64,000 nucleotides of DNA. It comes from Rhodovarius lipocyclicus. GTDB lineage: Bacteria; Pseudomonadota; Alphaproteobacteria; Acetobacterales; Acetobacteraceae. The DNA lies in the NCBI RefSeq assembly GCF_009900765.1, contig NZ_JAAABL010000001.1, positions 434,001 to 498,000 of the forward strand, read 5' to 3'. The notes beneath the pieces were generated by a model. The model was not told where the DNA came from. It saw only the letters and a list, made by a program, of their open reading frames with translations, and did not search any database. The translations under genes were made by a program, and so were the position numbers. How positions within the stretch are numbered: position 1 is the stretch's first letter; the number at the start of each line of letters is the position of its first letter. Shown here piece by piece: positions 26,324-35,341 of this stretch.

Positions 26324-27033
26324 CGTGGCTCGCCCAGGGCTTCCATCATGGAGGAATGATCCGGCCGCGCGGCGGTTGCCACGGCGGCCCAGGGTAGCGC
26401 GGCGAGAACCCCCGCCACGCGCGGGCTGATGGCCACGGCACGGATGCCGCGCGCGGCCTCGGCCAGACCCGCCGCGCGCATCTGGGCCATACTGGCCCTG
26501 GCCGTGCGCGGCGAGAAGAACAAAGCGGCCCCTACCCTGCCGGCGGCCAGCGCGTCGCGCGCCGGGCCGGGCAGTTGTCGGGCCGCACAGGCGGCATAGG
26601 CCACCCGGCGCCGCACCGCAAACCCCGCCCCCCGCAGCGCCGCCGCCAGCTCCTGGCCATAGCCCTCGCCGATCGCCAGCAGCAACGCGCCATCCCGGGG
26701 GTTCAGCCGGGCGCGGGCCAGCGCCGCCAGGGCCTCGGCATCGCCCTCGGCCGCGATGACATCGCGATGGCCATGGGCGCGGGCCTCGGCGGCGGTCGCC
26801 TCGCCCACCGCCAGCACGGGCATGCCCAGCGGGGCCACGGCGCGGGCGGCGGCGCGGCTGGTCAGCAGCAGCGCCTGGGCTCGGGGGGGCGTAAAGGGCA
26901 CGGGGCGCAATTCCAGCCCCGGGGCCTCCAGCGGCAGCCAGCCCAGCGCGGCGGCGGCGCGGGCGGTCTCGGCGCAGCCGGGTTCGGGCCGGGTGATCAG
27001 CACACCCGGGTGCCGGGCCTCAGCCAAACACAT
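26320..27033 (-). CDS. hemD: uroporphyrinogen-III synthase
   Basis: The 237-residue protein has the two-domain HemD pattern: VLITRPEPGCAETARAAAALG near the start, LLLTSRAAARAV, GEATAAEA and a C-terminal FFSPRTARASMAQM with VAISPRVA. It cyclises and inverts ring D of hydroxymethylbilane to uroporphyrinogen III. The family is weakly conserved; position immediately after hemC and before a Mic60-like gene and hemY makes the call firm. The start overlaps the hemC stop by 14 bases. Confidence 0.92.
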   Translation of the reverse strand: MCLAEARHPGVLITRPEPGCAETARAAAALGWLPLEAPGLELRPVPFTPPRAQALLLTSRAAARAVAPLGMPVLAVGEATAAEARAHGHRDVIAAEGDAEALAALARARLNPRDGALLLAIGEGYGQELAAALRGAGFAVRRRVAYAACAARQLPGPARDALAAGRVGAALFFSPRTARASMAQMRAAGLAEAARGIRAVAISPRVAGVLAALPWAAVATAARPDHSSMMEALGEPR

Positions 27034-28018
27034 CCGCCGGCGTGTCCCGGCGCAGGGCGTCGCCCAGCTCGCGGCCCAGGGCCGCGGCGTCCTTGGGGGA
27101 ACCCTCGATGGCGCGGCGCAGGATGAAGGTGCCGTCGGCGCGGGCCGTCATGCCCACCAGGCGCAGGCCACCATCGGCCAGCAGCCGGGCATGGCCGCCG
27201 ATGGGGGTGCGGCAATTGCCGTCCAGCGCGGCCAGCAGCGCGCGCTCGGCCTGGCTCACGGCCTTGGCCTCGGGGTCCTCGATGCCGGAGAGCAGCTCGG
27301 CCAGCTCCGTATCGGCGGCGCGCACGGTGATGCCGATGATGCCCTGGCAGGCGGCGGGCAGCATCAGCTCGGCGGAGAGCACCGCCGCGGCCTCGCTCTC
27401 CATGCCCATGCGCTTCAGGCCGGCCAGCGCCAGCAGGCTCGCGGCCATCTCGCCGCCGCGCACGCGGCCCAGGCGCGTCTGCACATTGCCCCGGATGGGC
27501 ACCACGGTCAGGTCGGGGCGGGCCGCCAGCAGCTGGGCCTGGCGGCGCAGGCTGGCGGTGCCCACCACCGCGCCCTGGGCCAGCGCGGCATAGGGGTCGG
27601 CGGGGTCGGCCACCTCGCCGGGCTCGGTCAGGATCAGCGCCTCACGCGCGTCCTCGCGCTTCAGGGTGCAGGCCAGGATGATGCCGGCGGGCAGCTCGGT
27701 TTCCAGGTCCTTCAGGGAATGCACCGCGAAATCCACCCGGCGGTCCAGCAGGGCTTCGTGGATTTCCTTGGCGAACAGGCCCTTGCCGCCGATATCGGCC
27801 AGGCGGCGGTTCTGCACCGCGTCGCCGGTGGTGACGATGTGGTGTTCCTCGAACGCGTTCATGTGCTTCAGCACGGGGCAGAAGCGGATCAGCTGGTCCA
27901 GGAAGAAGCGCGTCTGCCACAGGGCGAGCGGGCTGGCCCGCGTGCCCACGCGCAACGGCAGGCCCGGCATGGCGGCGTGCGGGCGCTGGGCGGCGGACAG
28001 GGGGGCGTTCGGCTGCAT
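27020..28018 (-). CDS. hemC: hydroxymethylbilane synthase
   Basis: This ~332-residue enzyme polymerises four porphobilinogens using a dipyrromethane cofactor linked to a cysteine, Cys269 in DGNCRTPIGG. RVGTRASPLALWQ lies near the start, and the catalytic Asp104 is in HSLKDLE. The start ATG at 28018 keeps the gene clear of the divergent tsaD; a shorter start at MPGLPLRV is possible. It is the first gene of hemC-hemD-Mic60-like-hemY. Confidence 0.96.
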   Translation of the reverse strand: MQPNAPLSAAQRPHAAMPGLPLRVGTRASPLALWQTRFFLDQLIRFCPVLKHMNAFEEHHIVTTGDAVQNRRLADIGGKGLFAKEIHEALLDRRVDFAVHSLKDLETELPAGIILACTLKREDAREALILTEPGEVADPADPYAALAQGAVVGTASLRRQAQLLAARPDLTVVPIRGNVQTRLGRVRGGEMAASLLALAGLKRMGMESEAAAVLSAELMLPAACQGIIGITVRAADTELAELLSGIEDPEAKAVSQAERALLAALDGNCRTPIGGHARLLADGGLRLVGMTARADGTFILRRAIEGSPKDAAALGRELGDALRRDTPADVFG

Positions 28019-28103
28019 CGCGGGGCTATAATCCGCCGGGAGGCATTGCGAAAGAGTGACCGCGCGCGTTCCCCCCCGGCTGGATGTGCTGTAATGGCCG
28101 CGC
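28019..28103. promoter_or_regulatory. divergent hemC/tsaD promoter region
   Basis: This 85-base gap serves both hemC (left) and tsaD (right). A TATAAT element occurs at 28027-28032 on the + strand; on the - strand the same segment reads TTATAG, preceded 16 bases earlier by TTTCGC, a possible hemC promoter. No recognisable operator was seen. Confidence 0.35.
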
Positions 28104-29126
28104 ATGTCCGCGCTCGGCCCGGTTCTGGGCATCGAATCCTCCTGTGACGAGACCGCCGCCGCCGTGCTGGCGCCCGACGGGCGTATCCTGTCCGAGGTCG
28201 TGCACTCCCAATTGCAGGAACATGCCCGCTTCGGCGGGGTGGTGCCGGAAGTGGCCGCCCGCGCCCATCTGCAACGCCTGCCGGAACTGACGGCGCGCGC
28301 GATGCGCGAGGCCGGGGTGGCATTCCAGGATCTGGCGGGCGTGGCCGCGACCTCCGGCCCCGGGCTGATCGGCGGGCTGGTGGTGGGGGCCTGTTTCGGC
28401 AAGGGCGTGGCGCTGGCGCATCACCTGCCCTTCGTCGCGGTGAACCATCTGGAAGGCCATGCGCTGACCGTGCGCCTGACCAACCCGGAGACCGAATTCC
28501 CCTATCTGCTGCTGCTGCTGTCGGGCGGGCATTGCCAGTGCGTGGCCGTGGAGGGGCTGGGCCGCTACCGCCGGCTGGGCACCACGCTGGATGACGCGGT
28601 GGGCGAGGCCTTCGACAAATCCGCCAAGCTGATGGGCCTGCCCTGGCCCGGCGGCCCCTATCTGGAAAAGCTGGCGCGGGAGGGCGATGCCACCCGCGTC
28701 TCCCTGCCCCGGCCCATGGTCGGGCGGCAAGGGTGCGACTTCTCCTTCTCCGGCCTCAAGACCGCCGTGGCGCGGGCGCTGGCCCAGGGGGCGGAGAAAG
28801 CGGATGTGGCCGCGGCCTTCCAGCATTCCGTGGCCGCCGTGCTGGCCGACCGCGCGCGCCATGCCCTGGCCATGCTGCCCGGCGCGCGGGCGTTGGTGGT
28901 GGCGGGGGGGGTGGCCGCCAACCAGGCCGTGCGCCAAGCCCTGAACGCGGTGGCCGAGGGTGCCGGCGTGCCGCTGATCGCGCCCCCCATCCGGCTGTGC
29001 ACCGACAATGCGGTGATGATCGCCTGGGCCGGGCTGCTGCGCCTGCAAGCCGGCGTGCAGGACAGGCTGGACCACGCCCCGCGCCCGCGCTGGCCGCTGG
29101 ATGAGATGAGCCTTACTCCGGCCTGA
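28104..29126 (+). CDS. tsaD: tRNA threonylcarbamoyltransferase subunit TsaD
   Basis: The 340-residue ASKHA-fold enzyme catalyses the transfer step that makes N6-threonylcarbamoyladenosine at position 37 of ANN-decoding tRNAs, with TsaB and TsaE. The signature ESSCDETAAAV is at 11-21, the metal-binding motif HLEGH at 115-119, and the C-terminal VAGGVAANQAVR and CTDNAVMI are present. Length and motifs are normal. The final 14 bases overlap the convergent transporter gene. Confidence 0.97.
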   Translation: MSALGPVLGIESSCDETAAAVLAPDGRILSEVVHSQLQEHARFGGVVPEVAARAHLQRLPELTARAMREAGVAFQDLAGVAATSGPGLIGGLVVGACFGKGVALAHHLPFVAVNHLEGHALTVRLTNPETEFPYLLLLLSGGHCQCVAVEGLGRYRRLGTTLDDAVGEAFDKSAKLMGLPWPGGPYLEKLAREGDATRVSLPRPMVGRQGCDFSFSGLKTAVARALAQGAEKADVAAAFQHSVAAVLADRARHALAMLPGARALVVAGGVAANQAVRQALNAVAEGAGVPLIAPPIRLCTDNAVMIAWAGLLRLQAGVQDRLDHAPRPRWPLDEMSLTPA

Positions 29127-30069
29127 ACAGCGCCCCGCTGAGCGCCGCCCGCGCCGTGGCCCAGCACACGATGCCGACGATCGCGCTGGCGGCCAGCAGC
29201 ACCGGCCACAGCAGCAGCGCCATGCCCGGAAACGGATGCGCCGCCCCCGCCTGCAGGCTGGCCGCCGCGAAGGCCGCCGAGGGAAAGGTCCAGCCCCACC
29301 AGGACATGGCGAAGGGCGCCGCCGCGAATTCCCGCAGCATGGAGAGGAACACCCCCGCGAACAGCACCGCGAGCCCAAGGCAGGCGAGCGGCCCCGGCCC
29401 GAACCCGCCCGTCAGCGCCGAGAGCGACAGCGCCGCCGCCGCCGGGGGCGCCAGGAAGATCACCAGCGCCGGGCGCAGCGGCGCGGGCAGCGGCGGGCCC
29501 GTCACCACCCGGGCCAGCAGCAGCGGCTGCAACAGCGCCCACAGCAGCGCGCCCAGGCCGAAGAACATCCAGGACAGCGCCTCGAACCCCATCCGCGCGC
29601 CGAAGGCCGGGGCCAGCACATTGCCCACCAGCGGGATCAGCAGCGGCGGGGTCAGGGCCGCGGCCTCTCGCGGGGCGAGCAGCAGGCCCCGGATGGTCCA
29701 GCCCGCGATCAGCAGGTGCACCGCCACCGCCAGCAGCCACACCCCCGCCGCCAGCCCCGGCGCATGCGGCGCCAGCCCGCCCGAGACGATCATCAGCCCC
29801 ACCGTCAGCGCGCCGGCGAAGGCCGCGCGCACCGGGTGGCGCAGATCGGCTGCCAGCGCCTGGGGGTGCCGCACCAGGCGCCAGCCGTGCAGCGCCGTGA
29901 TCAGCAGCCAGAACAGGCCGGCCAGCGCCAGCAGCGCCTCACCCGCCAGGGCGGGCGCGGCCAGCACCCGCGCGCCCTCCCGCCAGGCCAGGCCCAGCCC
30001 GCCCACCCCCATCGGCACGGCGAACAGAGGCAGCGGCAGGTGGCGCAGGCGGGCAGGGGCTTCCATCAT
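29113..30069 (-). CDS. SLAC1/TehA-type anion channel or transporter
   Basis: The 318-residue membrane protein has about ten hydrophobic segments and the family start PLPLFAVPMGVGGLGLAW. A later segment WWGWTFPSAAFA is characteristic of the SLAC1/TehA (TDT) group, whose members conduct small anions or have been linked to tellurite and dicarboxylate handling. Substrate cannot be assigned. It converges on tsaD with a 14-base tail overlap and lies 14 bases after the acyl-CoA ligase gene. Confidence 0.85.
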   Translation of the reverse strand: MMEAPARLRHLPLPLFAVPMGVGGLGLAWREGARVLAAPALAGEALLALAGLFWLLITALHGWRLVRHPQALAADLRHPVRAAFAGALTVGLMIVSGGLAPHAPGLAAGVWLLAVAVHLLIAGWTIRGLLLAPREAAALTPPLLIPLVGNVLAPAFGARMGFEALSWMFFGLGALLWALLQPLLLARVVTGPPLPAPLRPALVIFLAPPAAAALSLSALTGGFGPGPLACLGLAVLFAGVFLSMLREFAAAPFAMSWWGWTFPSAAFAAASLQAGAAHPFPGMALLLWPVLLAASAIVGIVCWATARAALSGALFRPE

Positions 30070-30083
30070 CCCCCATGATGCGG

Positions 30084-32150
30084 TCAGGCGCTCAGCACCA
30101 GCAAGCCGTCGGCGGCGCGCACCCCCTGCCCTTCCGGCATCACGAACAGCGGGTTGATCTCCGCTTCCTCCAGCCGCGCGCCCAGGGCGCCGGCCATGCG
30201 GGCGAAGCCCAGCACCGCCTGGCGCAGTGCCGCCACATCGGCACGCGGCGCGCCGCGATAGCCCTCCAGCAAGGGGCGGGTCTTCAGCTCGGCCAGCATG
30301 GCGTCCACATCGGCCTCGCCCAGCGGCAGCAGGCGCATGGCGGTGTCCTGGATCAGCTCCGCCGTGACGCCGCCCATGCCCAGCAGGATGGCCGGGCCCA
30401 GCTGCGGGTCGCGGATGAAGCCCAGGATCATCTCCACCCCGCCGCGCGCCATCTCCTGCATCAGCAGCCCCTCGGGCACCGGCGCGCCCTGGGCGGCCAG
30501 GCGCGCCAGCATGGCCTCGGCCTCGGCGGGCACGGCGGCGGGGTCGAGGTTCACCTTCACCGCGCCCAGCTCGCTTTTATGGGCGATGTGGCGGGACAGC
30601 GCCTTCAGCACCACCCGCCCGCCCAGGGAGGCCGCGGCGGCGCCCGCTTCCCGCGGCGTGGCCGCGATGACCTCCCGCACCGGGGTGATGCCGTATCGGG
30701 CGAACAGCGCCTTGGCCTCGGCCTCATTCGCGGGGCCGGCGGGCAGCGCGCAGGCGGCGGGCGGCGGGGCCGGGATGGGCTCCGGCACCTCGCGCGCCTG
30801 CAACGCCTCCAGCACCGAGGCGCAGGCTTCGGGCGAGGCCAGGGCCGGGATGCCGCGCGCGTTCAGCGCCCGCAGCACCTGGGGCGCGTGCGGGCTGACA
30901 TAAGCCAGGATGGGCTTGCCGCTCTCGGCCTGGCATTCGAACAGGGCGTCCGCCACCAGCTCCGGCTGCGCCAGCGCCGAGGAACCCACGATGGTCACCA
31001 GCGCGTCATAGCTGGGGCTGGCCAGCAGGGCGCGGATGGAGGTGCGGATCAGCTTCGGCTGCAACCCCGCCAGCGTCACGTCCACCGGGTTGCGGTCGTG
31101 CGCCGCCTGGCCGCTGTCGCCGATGGCCGAGAGGCGTTCCACCGTCTCCGCATCCGGCACCGGCAGCTCGAAACCCGCCAGGCCGCAGGCATCGGCCACC
31201 AGCGTGCCGGCGCCGCCCGTGGAGGTCAGCACCGCCACCCGCCGCCCGGCCGCCCGCCGCCCGCAGGCCAGCGCCGCCGGGATGTCCAGCAGGTCGGAGA
31301 AGGTCTCGGCCCGGATCACGCCGAGCTGGCGGAAGAAGGCGTCGTAGAGCCGGTCCATCCCCGCCAGCGCCCCGGTGTGGGAGGAAGCGGAGCGCGCCCC
31401 GGACTCGGAGCGCCCCACCTTGAACACCACGATGGGCTTGCCCGCCCGCCCGGCCCGCAGCGCGGCGGCGCGGAAGGCATCGGGGCGGCGCAGCCCCTCC
31501 ATGTACACCGCGATCACATCGGTCGCCGGGTCGTCCACCAGCAGGTCGATCATGTCGGCGCTGTCGATGTCGGCCTCATTGCCCGTGCTCAGCAGCTTGG
31601 CGAAGCCGATGCCGCGATCGGCCGCGCGCGACAGCAGCGAACCCAGGATGCCCCCCGATTGCGAGACTAGCGAGATGCGGCCCGGCGGCAGTTCCCCCAC
31701 CTCCAGCGCGCCGGAGGCCGAGAGGGTGATGCGGTCCGTCAGGTTCACCAGGCCAATGGTGTTGGGGCCCAGCAGGCGCATGGGCCCCGCGGCCTGCTTC
31801 AGCGCGGCCTGGCGGGCGGCGCCCTCGGGGCTGGCCTCGCCATAGCCGGAGGCCAGCACGATCGCCGCCGCCGTGCCGCGTGCGGCCAGGTCGCGCACGG
31901 CGGCCTCCGCGCGCTCGGGGCCGAGCAGGATCAGGCCCACATCCGGGGCCTCGGGCAGCGCCGCGATATCGGGGTAGCAGCGCAGGGCGCCGATGGCCTC
32001 CGCGCGCGGGTTCACCGGATACACCGCGCCGGTGAAGCCGTGCTTCAGCAGATAGCCCACCGGGCGGCCCGTCATCTTCGCGGGGTCCGCCGAGGCCCCC
32101 ACCACCGCGACGCTGCGCGGCTTCAGCAGGCGTTCGAGCGGGTTCATCAC
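30084..32150 (-). CDS. ADP-forming acyl-CoA ligase (acetate-CoA ligase family)
   Basis: The 688-residue protein begins with a CoA-binding domain (PRSVAVVGASADPAKM), contains two succinyl-CoA-ligase-like domains with the phosphorylated His258 in SSHTGALAG and SLVSQSGGILG, and ends with an ATP-grasp domain (GYGEAS upstream, VVLKALSRHIAHKSELGAV downstream). It would activate a carboxylic acid to its CoA thioester with ATP or run in reverse. The hydratase gene overlaps its start by ATGA, and a Bug receptor lies upstream, suggesting uptake and activation of one acid. Confidence 0.92.
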   Translation of the reverse strand: MMNPLERLLKPRSVAVVGASADPAKMTGRPVGYLLKHGFTGAVYPVNPRAEAIGALRCYPDIAALPEAPDVGLILLGPERAEAAVRDLAARGTAAAIVLASGYGEASPEGAARQAALKQAAGPMRLLGPNTIGLVNLTDRITLSASGALEVGELPPGRISLVSQSGGILGSLLSRAADRGIGFAKLLSTGNEADIDSADMIDLLVDDPATDVIAVYMEGLRRPDAFRAAALRAGRAGKPIVVFKVGRSESGARSASSHTGALAGMDRLYDAFFRQLGVIRAETFSDLLDIPAALACGRRAAGRRVAVLTSTGGAGTLVADACGLAGFELPVPDAETVERLSAIGDSGQAAHDRNPVDVTLAGLQPKLIRTSIRALLASPSYDALVTIVGSSALAQPELVADALFECQAESGKPILAYVSPHAPQVLRALNARGIPALASPEACASVLEALQAREVPEPIPAPPPAACALPAGPANEAEAKALFARYGITPVREVIAATPREAGAAAASLGGRVVLKALSRHIAHKSELGAVKVNLDPAAVPAEAEAMLARLAAQGAPVPEGLLMQEMARGGVEMILGFIRDPQLGPAILLGMGGVTAELIQDTAMRLLPLGEADVDAMLAELKTRPLLEGYRGAPRADVAALRQAVLGFARMAGALGARLEEAEINPLFVMPEGQGVRAADGLLVLSA

Positions 32151-32938
32151 TTGCGGTCCAGCTTGGCCAGGAAGGCGGTGACGGAATCCCGGTGCTCCTG
32201 CGTCGAGTAGCAGATCGCCTGCGCCTGGCTGCCCAGCGAGAACACATCCTCCATCGAGGTCTCGAAGCTTTGGTTCATCGTGGTCTTGGCGAGAGCGAGG
32301 GCCGCCAGCGAACCGGCCGACAGCTCCTTGGCCCAGGCCTTCGCCTCATCCAGCAGAGTGTCGTGGGGCACCACGCGCTCGATCATGTTGATCGCCAGCG
32401 CCTCGGCGGGCGTCAGGCGGCGGCCGGTGAAGACCAGCTCCTTCGCGCGGGCCAGGCCCACCCGGCGCGGCAGGAAATACATGCCCCCGCCATCGGGGAT
32501 CAGCCCGCGCTGGATGTAGCTCATGGTCAGCATGGCGGCGTCGGAGGCCATCACGAAATCGCAGCACAGCGCCAGGTCGCAGCCGAGGCCGGTGGCGGCC
32601 CCGTTCACCGCCGCGATCGTCACCTTGGGCAAATTGTGCAGCATGGAAATGGCGTGGTGCGTGCGCTGCTGGCGCCGCCAGCCATTGATGGCGACGGAGC
32701 CAGCCGGCGCTTCCATGCGGGCGCGCATGCCCTTCACATCGCCGCCGGCGCAGAAGCCCTTGCCCTGCCCGGTCACGACCACGGCGCGGATGCCGTCATC
32801 GCGGCTGATGCGGTCGATCGCGGCCATCATCTCGGCGCGCATCGCGTCGTCGATAGCGTTGCGCACCTCGGGGCGGTTGAGGCGCATGATGGCGATGCCA
32901 TCCTCGATCTCCAGCAGGATGGCGGCGGTGTCGGACAT
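32147..32938 (-). CDS. enoyl-CoA hydratase/isomerase
   Basis: The 263-residue crotonase-fold protein carries an N-terminal strand IAIMRLNRPEVRNAID, the oxyanion-loop segment FCAGGDVKGM and the second loop AAVNGAATGLGCDLAL. It lies between a Bug receptor and an acyl-CoA ligase, so it probably hydrates the enoyl-CoA made from the imported acid. I chose ATG 32938, which follows GGAGAG; upstream frame extension would overlap the receptor gene. Confidence 0.93.
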   Translation of the reverse strand: MSDTAAILLEIEDGIAIMRLNRPEVRNAIDDAMRAEMMAAIDRISRDDGIRAVVVTGQGKGFCAGGDVKGMRARMEAPAGSVAINGWRRQQRTHHAISMLHNLPKVTIAAVNGAATGLGCDLALCCDFVMASDAAMLTMSYIQRGLIPDGGGMYFLPRRVGLARAKELVFTGRRLTPAEALAINMIERVVPHDTLLDEAKAWAKELSAGSLAALALAKTTMNQSFETSMEDVFSLGSQAQAICYSTQEHRDSVTAFLAKLDRK

Positions 32939-32955
32939 GGAATGCTCTCCGGAAT

Positions 32956-33921
32956 TCATTCGGCGGTGATGCGGGCGGTGCGGATGACAGCCGCCCAGCG
33001 CTCGCGCTCGGTGGCGACGAAGCGGGCGAAATCGTCGGGGGTGGGGCTGGGCTCGGGCTCCAGCCCCTGTTCCAGCAGGCGGCGGCGCACATCGGGTTCG
33101 GCCAGCGTGGCGTTCAGCGCGGCATGCACCGCGGTGACGGCGGCGGCGGGCGAGCCGCCCGTAGTGGACAGCCCGAACCAAGTGGCGCTGTCGATGGCCG
33201 GGAAGCCCTGCTCGGCGGCGGTGGCGAGGTTCGGCAGCAGGTCGCTGCGCCGGCCGGCCGCCAGCGCGATGCCGCGCAGCGTGCCCGCCTGCAGAAAGGG
33301 CTGCAGGGGGGCCGCGGCGTTGGAGATCATGTCCACCCGCCCCGCGATCACGTCCTGAAGCGCCGGGCCGGTGCCGCGATAGGGCACGTGCTCCAGCCCG
33401 ATGCCCAGCACCTGGCCGATCAGCGCGCCGGTCACATGGCCGGTGGTGCCCACCCCGGGGCTGGCATAGGACATCGGCTGGCCGCGGGTTTTGCCGAGGG
33501 CCTGGAACTCCGCCAGCGTCCGCGCCGGCAGGGCCGGGTTGATGGCGATCACGGCCGGCGAGGCGCCGATATAGCCGATATGCGAGAAGCCCCGCGCCCA
33601 GTCATAGGGCACGCGCGGCTGGATGAGGCCGGAGGAGACGAAGCTGCCGCTGCCGGTGAGCAACAGGGTGTGGCCGTCGGGGGCGGCACTCGCCACCACC
33701 TCATTGCCCAGAATGCCGCCGGCGCCGCCCCGGTTTTCCACCACCACCGGTTGGCCGAGGCGGGTGGCCAGGCCCTCGATGAGGATGCGGCCGATGATGT
33801 CGTTGGAGCCGCCGGCGGCGAAGGGGATGATCAGGCGCATGGGACGGGCGGGAAAGCTCTGGGCCCGGGCCAAGCCGGGCAGGCCCAGCAGGGGCAGCAG
33901 CAGGGTGTGACGGCGGCGCAT
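32956..33921 (-). CDS. Bug-family solute-binding protein
   Basis: The 321-residue protein has a basic start MRRRHTLLLPLLGLPGLARAQ for export, then MRLIIPFAAGGSNDIIGR, VVENRGGAGGILG, YASPGVGTTGHVTG and HVPYRGTGP, the Bug/TctC pattern. Ligand is likely an organic or aromatic acid used by the next two genes. GAGGAGGAAAC precedes the ATG at 33921. It is divergent from a LysR-type gene that probably controls it. Confidence 0.93.
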   Translation of the reverse strand: MRRRHTLLLPLLGLPGLARAQSFPARPMRLIIPFAAGGSNDIIGRILIEGLATRLGQPVVVENRGGAGGILGNEVVASAAPDGHTLLLTGSGSFVSSGLIQPRVPYDWARGFSHIGYIGASPAVIAINPALPARTLAEFQALGKTRGQPMSYASPGVGTTGHVTGALIGQVLGIGLEHVPYRGTGPALQDVIAGRVDMISNAAAPLQPFLQAGTLRGIALAAGRRSDLLPNLATAAEQGFPAIDSATWFGLSTTGGSPAAAVTAVHAALNATLAEPDVRRRLLEQGLEPEPSPTPDDFARFVATERERWAAVIRTARITAE

Positions 33922-34032
33922 GTTTCCTCCTCGCGGCGTCGGGGCCGCGTTGGACCCAGGGGTATGCCCTGCGGCCGCCCGAGGGAAGCGCCGCAATTCT
34001 TGCCCTACCCCAACTTCAGCTTATGCTGGGCC

Positions 34033-34872
34033 ATGACCGACACGCTGCCCCCGCTGGGGGCGCTTTCCGCCTTCGCCCTGGTGGCGGAAACCGGCAGCCT
34101 GACCGCCGCCGCCCGTGCCCTGAACGTGACCCAGCCCGCCATCAGCCGCCGATTGCGGGAGCTGGAGGCGGCGCTGGGCGTGGCACTGGTGCAACGGGGC
34201 GCCAATTCCCTGCGCCTGACCGAGGCCGGCACGCGCTATGCCGCCACCCTGTCGGAGGCCTTCGGCCTGATGCGCCGGGCCACGGCGGAGCTGTCGGCCG
34301 CCCCCGGGCCCTTTCGCGTGCGGGCCTATACCACCTGGGCCCGGCACTGGCTGATCCCGCGCCTGGCGCGGTTCCGCGCCGCCCATCCGGGCCGCGAGAT
34401 CGAGGTGGTGGCCAGCACCGCCCCGGTGGATTTCGGGCGCGAGGCGGTGGATGCCGCCATCCGCTCCGGCCCCAGCGACACGCCGCCCGCGCCGGGAGCC
34501 ATCCGGTTGCAGGCGCTGCATGTGGCGCCCTTCGCCGCGCGCGGGAAGGTGGGGGGCAGCCTGCTCGGCAGCCGGGTGCGGCCCGATGACTGGGCCCGCT
34601 GGTGCGCCGCCACCGGCAACCCGCCCCCCGCCACCCCGCCCCTGCTGTTCGAGAGCACGACCCTGGCCATCCAGGCCGCCATCGAGGGGCTGGGCGCCGT
34701 GATCTGCCCGCCCGAATTCGTGGAGGGCGATCTGCGCGCCCGCCGCCTGCGCCCCCTGCCCGGCGGCGCGGTGGCGATGGAGGAACATTACTGGCTGCTG
34801 CTGCCCCCGGGGCCGGTGGCGCCCATGGCGCGGGCCTTCTCGGCGTGGCTGCTCACGGAAGCGGGTGCTTGA
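34033..34872 (+). CDS. LysR-family transcriptional regulator
   Basis: This 279-residue regulator has the N-terminal LysR helix-turn-helix (SLTAAARALNVTQPAISRRL, residues ~20-39) and an effector domain starting near residue 90. The start ATG at 34033 gives the usual short lead. It is divergent from the Bug receptor-hydratase-ligase operon across 111 bases, so it probably responds to the acid or its CoA ester. Operator half-sites were not identified with confidence. Confidence 0.93.
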   Translation: MTDTLPPLGALSAFALVAETGSLTAAARALNVTQPAISRRLRELEAALGVALVQRGANSLRLTEAGTRYAATLSEAFGLMRRATAELSAAPGPFRVRAYTTWARHWLIPRLARFRAAHPGREIEVVASTAPVDFGREAVDAAIRSGPSDTPPAPGAIRLQALHVAPFAARGKVGGSLLGSRVRPDDWARWCAATGNPPPATPPLLFESTTLAIQAAIEGLGAVICPPEFVEGDLRARRLRPLPGGAVAMEEHYWLLLPPGPVAPMARAFSAWLLTEAGA

Positions 34873-34875
34873 ATA

Positions 34876-34889
34876 TTAGAATTTACTAA
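34876..34889. promoter_or_regulatory. AT-rich dyad before YeeE pair
   Basis: TTAG (34876-34879) and CTAA (34886-34889) flank six A/T bases in an AT-rich patch that interrupts GC-rich DNA just upstream of the first YeeE gene. ArsR-type persulfide sensors bind AT-rich dyads at such transporter genes, but none is encoded nearby. Treat as a candidate only. Confidence 0.3.
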
Positions 34890-34921
34890 CATAATAAGAG
34901 CCGGAAATACCGAGGCTCGCC

Positions 34922-35341
34922 ATGGACCATTTCACACCTCTCTCCTCCCTGCTGGGGGGCGCCATGATCGGCGCGGCGGCGCTGCTGCTGCTGGCCGGCG
35001 CCGGGCGCATCGCCGGGATCTCCGGCATCGCGGCGCGGCTGCTGCCGCCGGGCGGCGTCGCGGATGCCCTGCCCCGCTTCCTGTTCCTGCTGGGGCTGGT
35101 GCTGGCGCCGCTGCTGTACGCGGCCGCCACCGGCCGGGGCTTCGCGCCGGTGATGCAGGCGCATGGGCCGTTGCTGCTGCTGGCCGGGCTGCTGGTGGGG
35201 TTCGGGGCCGTGTGGGGGAATGGCTGCACCTCCGGCCACGGGGTGTGCGGGCTGTCGCGGCTGTCCGTGCGGTCGCTGGTGGCGACCGTGGTGTTCATGG
35301 CCGCGGGCTTCCTGACGGTGTGGGTGATGCGCCATGTCTGA
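34922..35341 (+). CDS. YeeE/YedE-family transporter subunit
   Basis: The 139-residue protein has four hydrophobic segments and the family motif GNGCTSGHGVCGLSRLSVRS (residues ~99-118), whose cysteine is thought to handle sulfur species such as thiosulfate. It is one half of a split YeeE/YedE channel; the second half overlaps by eight bases. It may import thiosulfate or related reduced sulfur across the inner membrane. Confidence 0.88.
   Translation: MDHFTPLSSLLGGAMIGAAALLLLAGAGRIAGISGIAARLLPPGGVADALPRFLFLLGLVLAPLLYAAATGRGFAPVMQAHGPLLLLAGLLVGFGAVWGNGCTSGHGVCGLSRLSVRSLVATVVFMAAGFLTVWVMRHV

Noticed and set aside
30075-31670. 531-codon plus-strand frame opposite the acyl-CoA ligase
   Set aside because: It has no motif and mirrors the ligase codons; the ligase has a complete domain set.
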